Shown piece by piece: positions 1 to 5,070 of a stretch of DNA of 5,070 nt (position 1 is the stretch's first letter; each line of letters starts with the position of its first letter). The translations under genes and the position numbers were made by a program. The notes under the pieces were generated by a model. It saw only the letters and a list, made by a program, of their open reading frames with translations, did no database searches and had not been told where the DNA came from. Source of the stretch: Candidatus Woesearchaeota archaeon (lineage in GTDB: Archaea; Nanobdellota; Nanobdellia; Woesearchaeales; GW2011-AR15); NCBI GenBank assembly GCA_023701075.1, contig JAMPXQ010000100.1, forward strand, positions 1 through 5,070, in the 5' to 3' direction.

Positions 1-298
1 GCGCCATCACCACTTTCTTCATATCACTTTCCTTGAATCTATCCAATAGGGAATTCCCGATCCAGTATGCCTCGACAACTTCCTTATCAAATATATCTCT
101 CTTGCTCTTCTTTGCTATAGCTTCAAGATATGGATAGAGGCCTTCAAACCTCGTGATATGGTCCCTGATCTTCTCTGCAGCCTTTTCGTCCTTGTCTTTT
201 ATGAAATCCAGGAAGCTCTTGTATGCATCATCAGGCCCGCAATACTTGAGCCTGTTTGTTATGAATGAATACTTGGCTGCCAGAGTGATGCCGTCCAT
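1..298 (-). CDS. DUF6390-like hydrogenase-associated protein, C-terminus cut by window edge
   Basis: The first 99 codons are visible; the rest lies beyond the left edge. The protein is soluble and probably helical, with no signal peptide. Three blocks stand out: KYCGPDDA (residues 18-25), RFEGLYPYLEAIA (50-62) and VVEAYWIGNSLLD (74-86). From memory these match the hallmark blocks of DUF6390 proteins (YCGPDDP, FEGAWPYLELIA, VVEAYWVGNPLLDR), which in actinobacteria lie beside [NiFe]-hydrogenase large-subunit and maturation-protease genes. Biochemical function is unknown; the hydrogenase neighbours in this window suggest a role in hydrogenase assembly or function, which is inference. The ATG at 298 is chosen because the frame upstream has no other Met before a stop at 323-325, and a TATA-like box sits about 28 nt upstream, fitting a leaderless mRNA. 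No Shine-Dalgarno is seen. Family assignment is fairly confident; role is not. Confidence 0.72.
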   Translation of the reverse strand, partial: MDGITLAAKYSFITNRLKYCGPDDAYKSFLDFIKDKDEKAAEKIRDHITRFEGLYPYLEAIAKKSKRDIFDKEVVEAYWIGNSLLDRFKESDMKKVVMA

Positions 299-322
299 GA
301 TGTGAAAAAAAGAATAAAGAAG

Positions 323-330
323 TTATAAAT
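323..330 (-). promoter_or_regulatory. TATA-like box for the DUF6390-like gene
   Basis: On the minus strand the sequence reads ATTTATAA, centred about 28 nt before the ATG at 298. This is the archaeal TATA-to-start distance expected for a leaderless transcript, and no Shine-Dalgarno precedes the ATG. The box directly abuts the stop codon of the upstream lipoprotein gene, so the two genes need not share a transcript. Confidence 0.55.
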
Positions 331-840
331 CTATTGCACGACCTTTCCATCCACGATATGCACTTCGTTCGTCTGCGGCTGTGGCATGAATTCTGATGAT
401 GTCGTTGTCAATACCCACATCTCGCTTGCATCTTCGTTGTAATAATATATCGTATCTGAATCTATGTCACCCATCTGGGTTGGTATCACTGTCACTGAAT
501 TCGCCTTGCAGAATTCCTTCCCTTTATAATTCTCAAGACCTAAGACTATCGCATCAACGTCTCCGTCTGATGAGGAATACTTGTATGTGTCCCCTGGCCT
601 ACAGAATACATCAGAAATCTTGTCTTCAACAACAGGCAGGTCATCTATTATCTCCTGTGCATTCTCTACTGCGTCGTCAGTCTCTTCTACAGCGTCATCA
701 ACCTCTGCTGTTGGTTCACCTTGCGCATCTTTGACGTCTTCTTGTTCAAGTTCATCCAATTGTTTTGGCTCTGCTGTCTTTGAAGAGCAGCCTGCCAGGA
801 ATATTATGCTGACTAAAAATAGTGCGTATATCCATCTCAT
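331..840 (-). CDS. Small secreted lipoprotein with acidic linker
   Basis: This 169-residue protein begins with a short charged end (MRW), a hydrophobic stretch (residues 4-15) and a lipobox LAGC with Cys18, so it should be exported and lipid-anchored on the outer face of the membrane. Residues 19-75 are a low-complexity, strongly acidic linker rich in Asp, Glu and Ala, including a small tandem repeat (DDAVEE at 48-53, DDAVEN at 55-60). Residues 76-169 form a compact, probably beta-rich domain with two cysteines (Cys80 and Cys111) that could form a disulfide. I do not recognise this domain. The ATG at 840 has a GAGGT Shine-Dalgarno at 848-852 with 7 nt spacing. A TATA-like box at 882-892 implies its own promoter and a leader of about 20 nt. 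Lipoprotein status is well supported; function is unknown. Confidence 0.85.
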   Translation of the reverse strand: MRWIYALFLVSIIFLAGCSSKTAEPKQLDELEQEDVKDAQGEPTAEVDDAVEETDDAVENAQEIIDDLPVVEDKISDVFCRPGDTYKYSSSDGDVDAIVLGLENYKGKEFCKANSVTVIPTQMGDIDSDTIYYYNEDASEMWVLTTTSSEFMPQPQTNEVHIVDGKVVQ

Positions 841-847
841 CTGTCAT

Positions 848-852
848 ACCTC
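848..852 (-). promoter_or_regulatory. Shine-Dalgarno of the lipoprotein gene
   Basis: The minus strand reads GAGGT, 7 nt before the ATG at 840. It fixes this start and shows that the gene uses a leadered mRNA, unlike several neighbours that look leaderless. Confidence 0.65.
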
Positions 853-881
853 ATATATATCAATCATTACATTCATCATAG

Positions 882-892
882 AATTATAAAAA
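882..892 (-). promoter_or_regulatory. TATA-like box for the lipoprotein gene
   Basis: The minus strand reads TTTTTATAATT. A transcript starting about 26 nt downstream would begin near 862 and carry a short leader containing the GAGGT site. The T-run just after the stop of the upstream gene (914) could also act as its terminator. Confidence 0.45.
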
Positions 893-913
893 CATTTTGT
901 TTAATGCAAGAAT

Positions 914-1507
914 TCAATTGTTATAATTTATCTCTATAAATCCAGTCTCTTCCAGCCTGAAGAGGACACGGCTGCTCTTGATTGAATCTATCAGGAGATA
1001 TTCCCCTGCAGCCGGTTTTAGCGGGAACTGGGCATCTATAACATCTTTGTAATATGTTTGTTGGTGGATGCCGTCTTTCCAGAATACGTAATCTTCTTTT
1101 GATAATATCTTCAGCGCTGCTCTCAGCGATCTTTGGTCATAGCTGAAATGATACTGATTATGAGGATTCGCAAGGTCAACTGCTGTGCGCTTGCCATCGG
1201 CACTCATCTCGTCCCCATCATACACAAAGAAACTGTCTACATCAATCCTGCTCTTCAATTGATCGATGCTGCAGTAATTTGCAGATGGATCTTCATATGA
1301 ATCAACTATCCTGCTGTCTGTGGCTTTTGTGAACCTATCAAACCATCCGTCAAGGTCAATGTCAAAGATAGATCTGTTTTCCCTTGCTGCATATATTGCC
1401 AGCTCTTCCAAAGCGTGGGCGATATAAGAAGGCCCGTCACTATATACTTCTGCTCTCTTCACTGTACCATCTTTGAGTATCAATTCCAGATTGCCAAAAC
1501 TCCCCAT
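914..1507 (-). CDS. Hypothetical soluble protein, about 197 residues
   Basis: I do not recognise this protein. From the chosen start it has 197 residues, no signal peptide and no membrane segment. It opens with a probable beta hairpin (GNLELILKDGTVKRAEVY, residues 5-22), followed by a helix (about 27-43). Asp- and aromatic-rich segments come next, including DGWFDRF (53-59), FFVYDGDE (93-100) and NPHNQYHF (114-121). Only one cysteine (Cys79) is present, which argues against a metal-cluster protein. The open frame extends 16 codons further to an ATG at 1555, but the ATG at 1507 is preferred because a clear TATA-like box (1529-1538) lies inside that extension, centred about 27 nt upstream, and the extension has an atypical aromatic composition (HPFLRFINIFYYPYL). 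The gene lies 104 nt after the transporter stop and appears to be transcribed separately. Confidence 0.75.
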   Translation of the reverse strand: MGSFGNLELILKDGTVKRAEVYSDGPSYIAHALEELAIYAARENRSIFDIDLDGWFDRFTKATDSRIVDSYEDPSANYCSIDQLKSRIDVDSFFVYDGDEMSADGKRTAVDLANPHNQYHFSYDQRSLRAALKILSKEDYVFWKDGIHQQTYYKDVIDAQFPLKPAAGEYLLIDSIKSSRVLFRLEETGFIEINYNN

Positions 1508-1528
1508 GAGATAGGGATAATAGAAGAT

Positions 1529-1538
1529 ATTTATAAAT
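1529..1538 (-). promoter_or_regulatory. TATA-like box for the hypothetical gene
   Basis: ATTTATAAAT is a symmetric TATA-like box centred about 27 nt before the ATG at 1507. No Shine-Dalgarno precedes that ATG. The geometry fits a leaderless transcript and decides the start against the upstream ATG at 1555. Confidence 0.6.
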
Positions 1539-1594
1539 CTGAGGAAGGGATGCACTATTTTTCTTTAGTAAACATATATTATAGAATAATTATA

Positions 1595-1611
1595 GAAAAA
1601 ATATCAAAAAA
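1595..1611 (-). terminator. T-tract terminator after the transporter gene
   Basis: Immediately after the transporter stop codon the minus strand carries two successive T6 runs (1606-1611 and 1596-1601) separated by GATA. Archaeal RNA polymerase typically stops at such runs without a hairpin. This supports the end of the protease-transporter transcript here. Confidence 0.5.
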
Positions 1612-2505
1612 TCAAGCGACGCTTCTTGTCTTTCTAGGTTCAGTCTGCTGTGCAATATACGTAACTCCAACCACGCCAACAAGCAGCATAACAATCCCTA
1701 TCGCCTGCGACAATATTATTGGTGTTCCTGCGTACATGAAATTCAGCATCGTCGTTATCGGGCTTCCCAGCAGAAGTATTGCAGTCGCTGTTGTTGCGTA
1801 GACGTCTTTTAGGCCGCTATACCATGTGAGCACATAGAGTGTAAGGAGGATGCTAGGGACTATCGACCAGAGCCACTGCTGCTGTGTCATTGTCGTAATA
1901 CCATTTATGTCTCCTGTCGCTACTAGGAATGCCAATATGAATATGGAACCAAAGAACATCCTTGAGAATGCGACTATCTTTGGTGGAATATCTTTCAATG
2001 CCTGTTTTGAAATGACGTTTTCCACTGCCCAAAACAATGTGGCTGCAAATATCATCATGTCTCCGATATTGAGCGGCTGCCATGACAGCTTCAATAGAAG
2101 CGCATTGCCTACTATCAAGAGACCGGCGGCTGTGAAGAATTTCCAGTTGAACCTCTCCTTTAGGAAGAAATATGCAAGCAGTGCTACATAGATGAACATT
2201 GTCTTATGGATGAATGAGCCTTTTGCTGCATTTGTCAACTGCAGGCCTCTGAAGAACAATAAAAAGGGTATTGAACCGCCGATGAGTCCGATTGCGGCAA
2301 GTCTTTTCCAATCTCCTATCTTCACTTTCTTGAAATCCCTAAGCTCACTCAAAAGGAGGATTGCTCCAAACACCATGACAAATGTCAGGCTGTTCTTTAT
2401 GAATGTGAAAAGGAATGGATTATTGATGTCCACTCCGAACTTGTTTATGAATATTGAGAATCCGGAGATTATCGCTGTAAGGAATATCAGATTAATGCTT
2501 TTCAT
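1612..2505 (-). CDS. EamA/DMT-superfamily membrane transporter
   Basis: This 297-residue protein is almost wholly hydrophobic, with ten predicted membrane helices at roughly residues 4-20, 31-53, 68-88, 95-115, 121-139, 147-165, 178-197, 210-231, 237-258 and 264-284. It splits into two five-helix halves (about 5-138 and 147-284), the normal layout and length of two EamA repeats in the drug/metabolite transporter superfamily. The segment YVALLAYFFLKERF at the end of helix 4 is a typical EamA landmark, and the tail is basic (EPRKTRSVA). Family members export or import amino acids, nucleotides and other small metabolites; the substrate cannot be read from sequence. The ATG at 2505 has a GGTGA Shine-Dalgarno 6 nt upstream. 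The start overlaps the end of the hydrogenase-protease gene by 14 bp, so the two are almost certainly co-transcribed. A functional link to the hydrogenase is not established. Confidence 0.92.
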   Translation of the reverse strand: MKSINLIFLTAIISGFSIFINKFGVDINNPFLFTFIKNSLTFVMVFGAILLLSELRDFKKVKIGDWKRLAAIGLIGGSIPFLLFFRGLQLTNAAKGSFIHKTMFIYVALLAYFFLKERFNWKFFTAAGLLIVGNALLLKLSWQPLNIGDMMIFAATLFWAVENVISKQALKDIPPKIVAFSRMFFGSIFILAFLVATGDINGITTMTQQQWLWSIVPSILLTLYVLTWYSGLKDVYATTATAILLLGSPITTMLNFMYAGTPIILSQAIGIVMLLVGVVGVTYIAQQTEPRKTRSVA

Positions 2506-2887
2506 TTTGCTTCACCAGTATCTTTATCATGTTATCAATGTCTTTCTCTATGCCATCATACGTTTTTTTCGGGAGGCAGATTATGTTTATCTTATTCACT
2601 TCCCCTAACTTATCATTCAGCTTGAGGAAAAAACCGAAATCCAGGTCATGCGATGTTATGCTCCTGATGTTCTCAAATACAGCTATATCATTTATCAGCC
2701 TTGCAGAAGATATGCCTTCGCATACATCCATGAAATAGTATTTGTCCTTCACACTCATCAGGTCATCGAAAGTCTCGATTTTTTTAAAGACAACATCCTT
2801 GTATCTTGCCTTCATCTTCTCTGCAAGCTCGATCGCAAGCGAGTCTTCTTTTATGAATTCATTGCCCAGATAGTGGATTGTTATCAT
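2492..2887 (-). CDS. [NiFe]-hydrogenase maturation endopeptidase (HycI/HybD family)
   Basis: This family removes the C-terminal tail of the hydrogenase large subunit once nickel is inserted. From the ATG at 2887 the protein has 131 residues, slightly short for the family (about 140-165). The N-terminal strand runs into LGNEFIKEDSLAIELAE, which matches the family GxGN...DEG.G...AE block. The residues matching the nickel ligands of E. coli HybD (Glu16, Asp62, His93) appear to be Asp15 (or Glu14), Asp54 in YFMDVCEG and His80 in TSHDLDFGF. The last block is characteristic of the family (S.H...G). A strand INIICLP (101-107) follows. An ATG four codons upstream (2899) is possible, but 2887 places the GN motif as in HybD and puts a TATA-like box about 28 nt upstream. 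Its likely substrate is encoded at 4110-5070. The 3' end overlaps the EamA transporter start by 14 bp. Confidence 0.8.
   Translation of the reverse strand: MITIHYLGNEFIKEDSLAIELAEKMKARYKDVVFKKIETFDDLMSVKDKYYFMDVCEGISSARLINDIAVFENIRSITSHDLDFGFFLKLNDKLGEVNKINIICLPKKTYDGIEKDIDNMIKILVKQNEKH
2512..2516 (-). promoter_or_regulatory. Shine-Dalgarno of the transporter gene, inside the protease gene
   Basis: The minus strand reads GGTGA, 6 nt before the ATG at 2505, and lies within the last codons of the protease gene. It supports translation of the transporter from a shared mRNA. Confidence 0.65.
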
Positions 2888-2910
2888 CGTGATAGGCATA
2901 TCTTTCTTGA

Positions 2911-2920
2911 TTTATTAATT
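2911..2920 (-). promoter_or_regulatory. TATA-like box for the protease-transporter unit
   Basis: The minus strand reads AATTAATAAA, centred near 2915. That is about 28 nt before the ATG at 2887 but only 16 nt before the alternative ATG at 2899, so it favours the shorter protein on a leaderless mRNA. The match to the archaeal consensus is weaker than for the other boxes. Confidence 0.45.
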
Positions 2921-2924
2921 TTAT

Positions 2925-2936
2925 CATCCTAGGATG
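2925..2936. promoter_or_regulatory. 12-bp perfect palindrome between divergent promoters, possible operator
   Basis: CATCCTAGGATG is a perfect 12-bp palindrome lying between the leftward TATA-like box (2911-2920) and the rightward one (2946-2954). Its position next to both core promoters is where a dimeric regulator or a shared activator could act on both genes. No regulator gene is visible in the window, so the operator role is inference. Confidence 0.35.
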
Positions 2937-2945
2937 CCCATTTAG

Positions 2946-2954
2946 TTTATAAAT
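2946..2954 (+). promoter_or_regulatory. TATA-like box for the ATP-grasp gene
   Basis: TTTATAAAT is a strong archaeal TATA-like box centred about 26 nt before the ATG at 2976, consistent with a leaderless transcript. The GAGG that directly touches the ATG is too close to serve as a Shine-Dalgarno. Confidence 0.6.
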
Positions 2955-2975
2955 AATAGCTGAATACCTGCGAGG

Positions 2976-4061
2976 ATGCATCAATACACTGCATTCTTTG
3001 AAATAGCAGAGGACATAATCAGGGGAAGAGCCAATAATGCTATTGATCCAGAAGCAAGAATACTTCTCATAGAGCATAGTGCCCTTGTGCATGTCGAACT
3101 TGAACTCATTTCAAGGATATCAGAATCAGCTGATGCAATATTCACTAGATTATATGAGTCCTATGCGTCCATGGCTAGGTATGGGATAGACATATTGAAC
3201 CCTGTAGGGATAAATATCAATCATGCTGCTAAATTCAGGGATGAGAGCATCAGTTCTAAAGTGAGGACAATCCCTACGCTACATCTAGGATCTTCCAGCC
3301 CTGAATCGGGGTTAGAACAGCTTTTTGCTGGTTCTGATCCAGACATGCCTAAATTGATTGTCATGAAAAACCCAATTATGCATCAGGGAAAATCCTTGAC
3401 TGTATATTCTCTTGATGAAGCTATGCAAATCCTTAAGAAACATGATATCCCACAGCAGAATGAATGTGTGATCCAGCCTTTGATATATTCTTCATCTGAT
3501 GATGGATATCAGAGAGAATTCAGGGTGCTTTTCTTGGGAGATGAGCCTGTGCTTTATTATGAAAAAAAGGCAAAGTCGCCTCTTCTTGATCTGAAAGGCC
3601 GGTTGATTGAGCCGCTGCCTTCATTATCAAGAGTTTTGACCAATGGCCACCAGGGAGCTGAAGTAGCTCTTCTTGACCACAGCAAGAACGATCAGATATT
3701 GGCCTTCGCCAAAGAAGTCTTTGAGACTTACAAGGAGACAGAAGTCCAGTTCAGAAAAAAATACAATGTCCCTGATTGGCTTTCAAATGCCAAGATGCTG
3801 TCGGTGGATGTGATGGTAGATAGGAATCAAAAACCCTATCTTATGGAAGTCCATACCATGCCAGGATTTGATTCAGCGCCAGGCAGATATAATATAGGGA
3901 AAAATTTCATTGCACAAAAGACTATCTCAGAAAGATATGATGCAATATTCGTCCCGATGTATGATGGGAGGGTCCCTGACTTCTATCAGGGCATATTAGA
4001 TGCCGCTTCCAAAAATGTTTTTGTCTATGACACTATATTCAATAAGCGTGATCCAAGATAG
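2976..4061 (+). CDS. ATP-grasp ligase-like protein of unknown substrate
   Basis: This 361-residue protein is a probable ATP-dependent carboxylate-amine (or similar) ligase. Residues 1-120 form an N-terminal region I do not recognise; it may contribute the pre-ATP-grasp and substrate-binding parts. The ATP-grasp core begins at KLIVMKNPIMHQGKSL (126-141), with candidate ATP-binding lysines 131 and 139. It continues with the hinge-like VIQPLI (165-170), then REFRVLFLGDEPVLYYEKKA (180-199). It ends with the metal-binding block: Asp278 in SVDVM and Glu291 in YLMEVHTMPGF (288-298). That block resembles the D-Ala-D-Ala ligase signature; the Asp-Glu spacing of 13 equals that of DdlB (Asp257, Glu270). 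However, the usual Asn after the Glu is His293, and the phosphate-binding Arg two residues before the Asp is Ser276. The final 60 residues are an extra C-terminal region. It is divergent from the hydrogenase protease and convergent with the hydrogenase gene. Confidence 0.82.
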   Translation: MHQYTAFFEIAEDIIRGRANNAIDPEARILLIEHSALVHVELELISRISESADAIFTRLYESYASMARYGIDILNPVGININHAAKFRDESISSKVRTIPTLHLGSSSPESGLEQLFAGSDPDMPKLIVMKNPIMHQGKSLTVYSLDEAMQILKKHDIPQQNECVIQPLIYSSSDDGYQREFRVLFLGDEPVLYYEKKAKSPLLDLKGRLIEPLPSLSRVLTNGHQGAEVALLDHSKNDQILAFAKEVFETYKETEVQFRKKYNVPDWLSNAKMLSVDVMVDRNQKPYLMEVHTMPGFDSAPGRYNIGKNFIAQKTISERYDAIFVPMYDGRVPDFYQGILDAASKNVFVYDTIFNKRDPR

Positions 4062-4109
4062 ACATAATCCATTAATAATATTATTTTAAAATAAGAACTG
4101 CAATATGGC
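4062..4109. terminator. AT-rich convergent intergenic region, likely bidirectional terminator
   Basis: This 48-bp gap separates two convergent stop codons. It contains AATAATATTATT (4074-4085), a perfect 12-bp palindrome, followed by TTTTAAAATAA. On both strands the sequence is T-rich just after the stop codon, as expected for archaeal intrinsic termination. The runs are short (at most four T), so the evidence is modest. Confidence 0.4.
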
Positions 4110-5070
4110 TTATCTCTTATCCCACTTCACTGTGAGGAAGTGCGTGGAACATGAGAAGCATGGGTCATAGCTCCTGATGAGTTTCTCTATCTCCAGATTT
4201 ATCTTTGTCTCATCTTTCAGATGGATGACGTCAGGAAGGAACTTCCTTATCATGTCTTCCATGTTCTTTAAGTTCTGTGCAGTTGGCGTTATTATATTCG
4301 CTTTTGTTATGACACCTTTTTCATCAAGAGTGTAATCGTGGAACAGAATTCCTCTAGGGACTTCGATTGCCGCAACGCCTCTTCCTGCTTTTAGTCTTGG
4401 GACTATAGGCTTCTCATCTCTAGGGTCCATTGCTTTACAGATGTCTATAGAATGATCTATGCAGTGTATGAGCTCAAGCGCCTGCGCAAAATTGTTCGCG
4501 AATGGATTATCTGAAGGAAAACCAATCTTTGCATCATGCATCACTATCTTTGTGTCATTGCTCAGTTTGTTATGGCTGTTATTTATCCTGCTTATAGCTC
4601 CGACAATATAGCTCTTGTCATCTTTCACGACGAAATTGGCTGTGCTGTAAGGCACGTGGTATTCATTGAAATACTTCAGGTAATCTTTCTGTTCAAACCT
4701 GCTCTTCTGTGAGACTATCGGGCCTTGGAGCATAGGATATTCTTTCTCATCGAACAAGGAGAAATATTCACAGTCATTTGTGACATTTGGGATTTCAAGG
4801 TTCCCGAACAGTTTTGCTGCAGCTATGGCATCTTCTTTTTCTTTCCTCAATGTTTCTACCAGACCCATGAGCTGCTCTTTTGTCGGCGCTTTCAAAAATC
4901 CGCCTGCTGTCGCAGTCACCGGATGGAGGTCTCGTCCTCCAACTATCTTCACCATCTCATTCCCAAGCCTCATCAGCCTTAGTGCCATCTCAATCTCAGG
5001 CTTGTATTTTGGGAGCATTGCAATCGCTGACTCATATCCCAGGTAATCCGGGAGAGCCAAGAAGAAGAGA
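4110..5070 (-). CDS. hydA: [NiFe]-hydrogenase large (alpha) subunit, N-terminus beyond window edge
   Basis: The nickel-bearing catalytic subunit of a cytoplasmic group 3 hydrogenase. The frame is open to the right edge, so the first roughly 110 residues, including the first CxxC nickel ligands, are not visible; family members have about 420-430 residues. No signal is expected, as group 3 enzymes are soluble. Visible landmarks are GGRDLHPVTATAGGF (4896-4940), EVPRGILFHDY with the active-site Arg of the PRG motif (about 4332-4364), and the C-terminal DPCFSCSTH (4140-4166), whose two cysteines bind Ni and Fe. The final nine residues after that His (FLTVKWDKR) form the tail removed during maturation, presumably by the protease encoded at 2492-2887. 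DPCxSCSxH is what I recall from archaeal HydA-type (group 3b, sulfhydrogenase) subunits; MvhA-type group 3c is the main alternative. Other subunit genes would be expected to the right, outside the window. Confidence 0.93.
   Translation of the reverse strand, partial: LFFLALPDYLGYESAIAMLPKYKPEIEMALRLMRLGNEMVKIVGGRDLHPVTATAGGFLKAPTKEQLMGLVETLRKEKEDAIAAAKLFGNLEIPNVTNDCEYFSLFDEKEYPMLQGPIVSQKSRFEQKDYLKYFNEYHVPYSTANFVVKDDKSYIVGAISRINNSHNKLSNDTKIVMHDAKIGFPSDNPFANNFAQALELIHCIDHSIDICKAMDPRDEKPIVPRLKAGRGVAAIEVPRGILFHDYTLDEKGVITKANIITPTAQNLKNMEDMIRKFLPDVIHLKDETKINLEIEKLIRSYDPCFSCSTHFLTVKWDKR

Noticed and set aside
396..889. Plus-strand open frames of 112 and 102 codons opposite the lipoprotein
   Set aside because: They arise from the acidic repeat codons read in reverse and give Ser-, Leu- and Gln-rich low-complexity products. 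The minus frame has a lipobox, Shine-Dalgarno and promoter.
890..902. Small inverted repeat AAACA-TTT-TGTTT between the hypothetical and lipoprotein genes
   Set aside because: The stem is only 5 bp and A/T-rich, expected by chance in such sequence, and it overlaps the TATA-like box; archaeal termination does not need it.
1850..2608. Open frames opposite or out of frame with the transporter gene
   Set aside because: They lack initiation signals and recognisable motifs and are shadows of the strongly membrane-like minus-strand gene.
2859..3092. Minus-strand 77-codon frame across the divergent promoter region
   Set aside because: It covers both TATA-like boxes, the palindrome and the ATP-grasp start, has no Shine-Dalgarno, and yields no recognisable protein.
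391..3500. TGATGA sequences resembling C boxes of C/D guide RNAs (for example near 391, 566 and 3496)
   Set aside because: They lie inside coding sequence, lack the preceding purine or a well-placed CTGA D box with terminal stem, and are explained by frequent Ser and Asp codons.
2976..4061. Annotation of the ATP-grasp protein as D-alanine-D-alanine ligase
   Set aside because: Only the metal-binding block is similar, two signature residues differ, the N-terminal region does not match, and the presumed host lineage has no peptidoglycan.
5058..5060. Possible TTG start of the hydrogenase large subunit
   Set aside because: The frame stays open to the right edge and the sequence here (FFLALPDYLG) looks like the interior of the family. 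About 110 residues, including the first nickel-binding cysteines, would be missing, so the gene continues beyond the window.

Overview
The window looks like part of the chromosome of an archaeon, probably a small-genome DPANN-type lineage such as Woesearchaeota or Pacearchaeota. The evidence is A/T-rich TATA-like boxes about 26-28 nt before several start codons that lack a Shine-Dalgarno site (leaderless transcripts), GGTGA/GAGGT Shine-Dalgarno sites on other genes, T-tract terminators, AGA/AGG arginine and ATA isoleucine codons, short intergenic gaps, and an archaeal-type [NiFe]-hydrogenase. The lineage is an inference; no marker gene is present.

Layout from left to right. Minus strand: a protein resembling the hydrogenase-associated DUF6390 family, cut by the left edge (1-298); a small lipoprotein with an acidic linker (331-840); an unrecognised soluble protein of about 197 residues (914-1507); a ten-helix EamA/DMT-family transporter (1612-2505); and a hydrogenase maturation protease (2492-2887, possibly to 2899), whose 3' end overlaps the transporter start by 14 bp. 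Plus strand: an ATP-grasp ligase-like protein (2976-4061), divergent from the protease across a short promoter region that holds a perfect 12-bp palindrome. Minus strand: the C-terminal three quarters of a [NiFe]-hydrogenase large subunit (4110 to the right edge), convergent with the ATP-grasp gene across a very AT-rich 48-bp gap.

The unifying theme is a [NiFe]-hydrogenase locus. The large subunit ends in DPCFSCSTH plus a nine-residue tail, the usual substrate of a HycI/HybD-type endopeptidase. The protease at 2492-2887 has acidic, Asp and His residues where that family binds nickel. The DUF6390-like protein belongs to a family that I recall being encoded beside hydrogenase and protease genes in actinobacteria. 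The hydrogenase genes are interleaved with genes of no known hydrogenase role: the ATP-grasp protein, the EamA transporter, the lipoprotein and the unknown protein. Most of these appear to have their own promoters, so the locus reads as several short transcription units rather than one operon. No RNA gene, CRISPR array, insertion sequence or gene-free stretch above 300 bases was seen.
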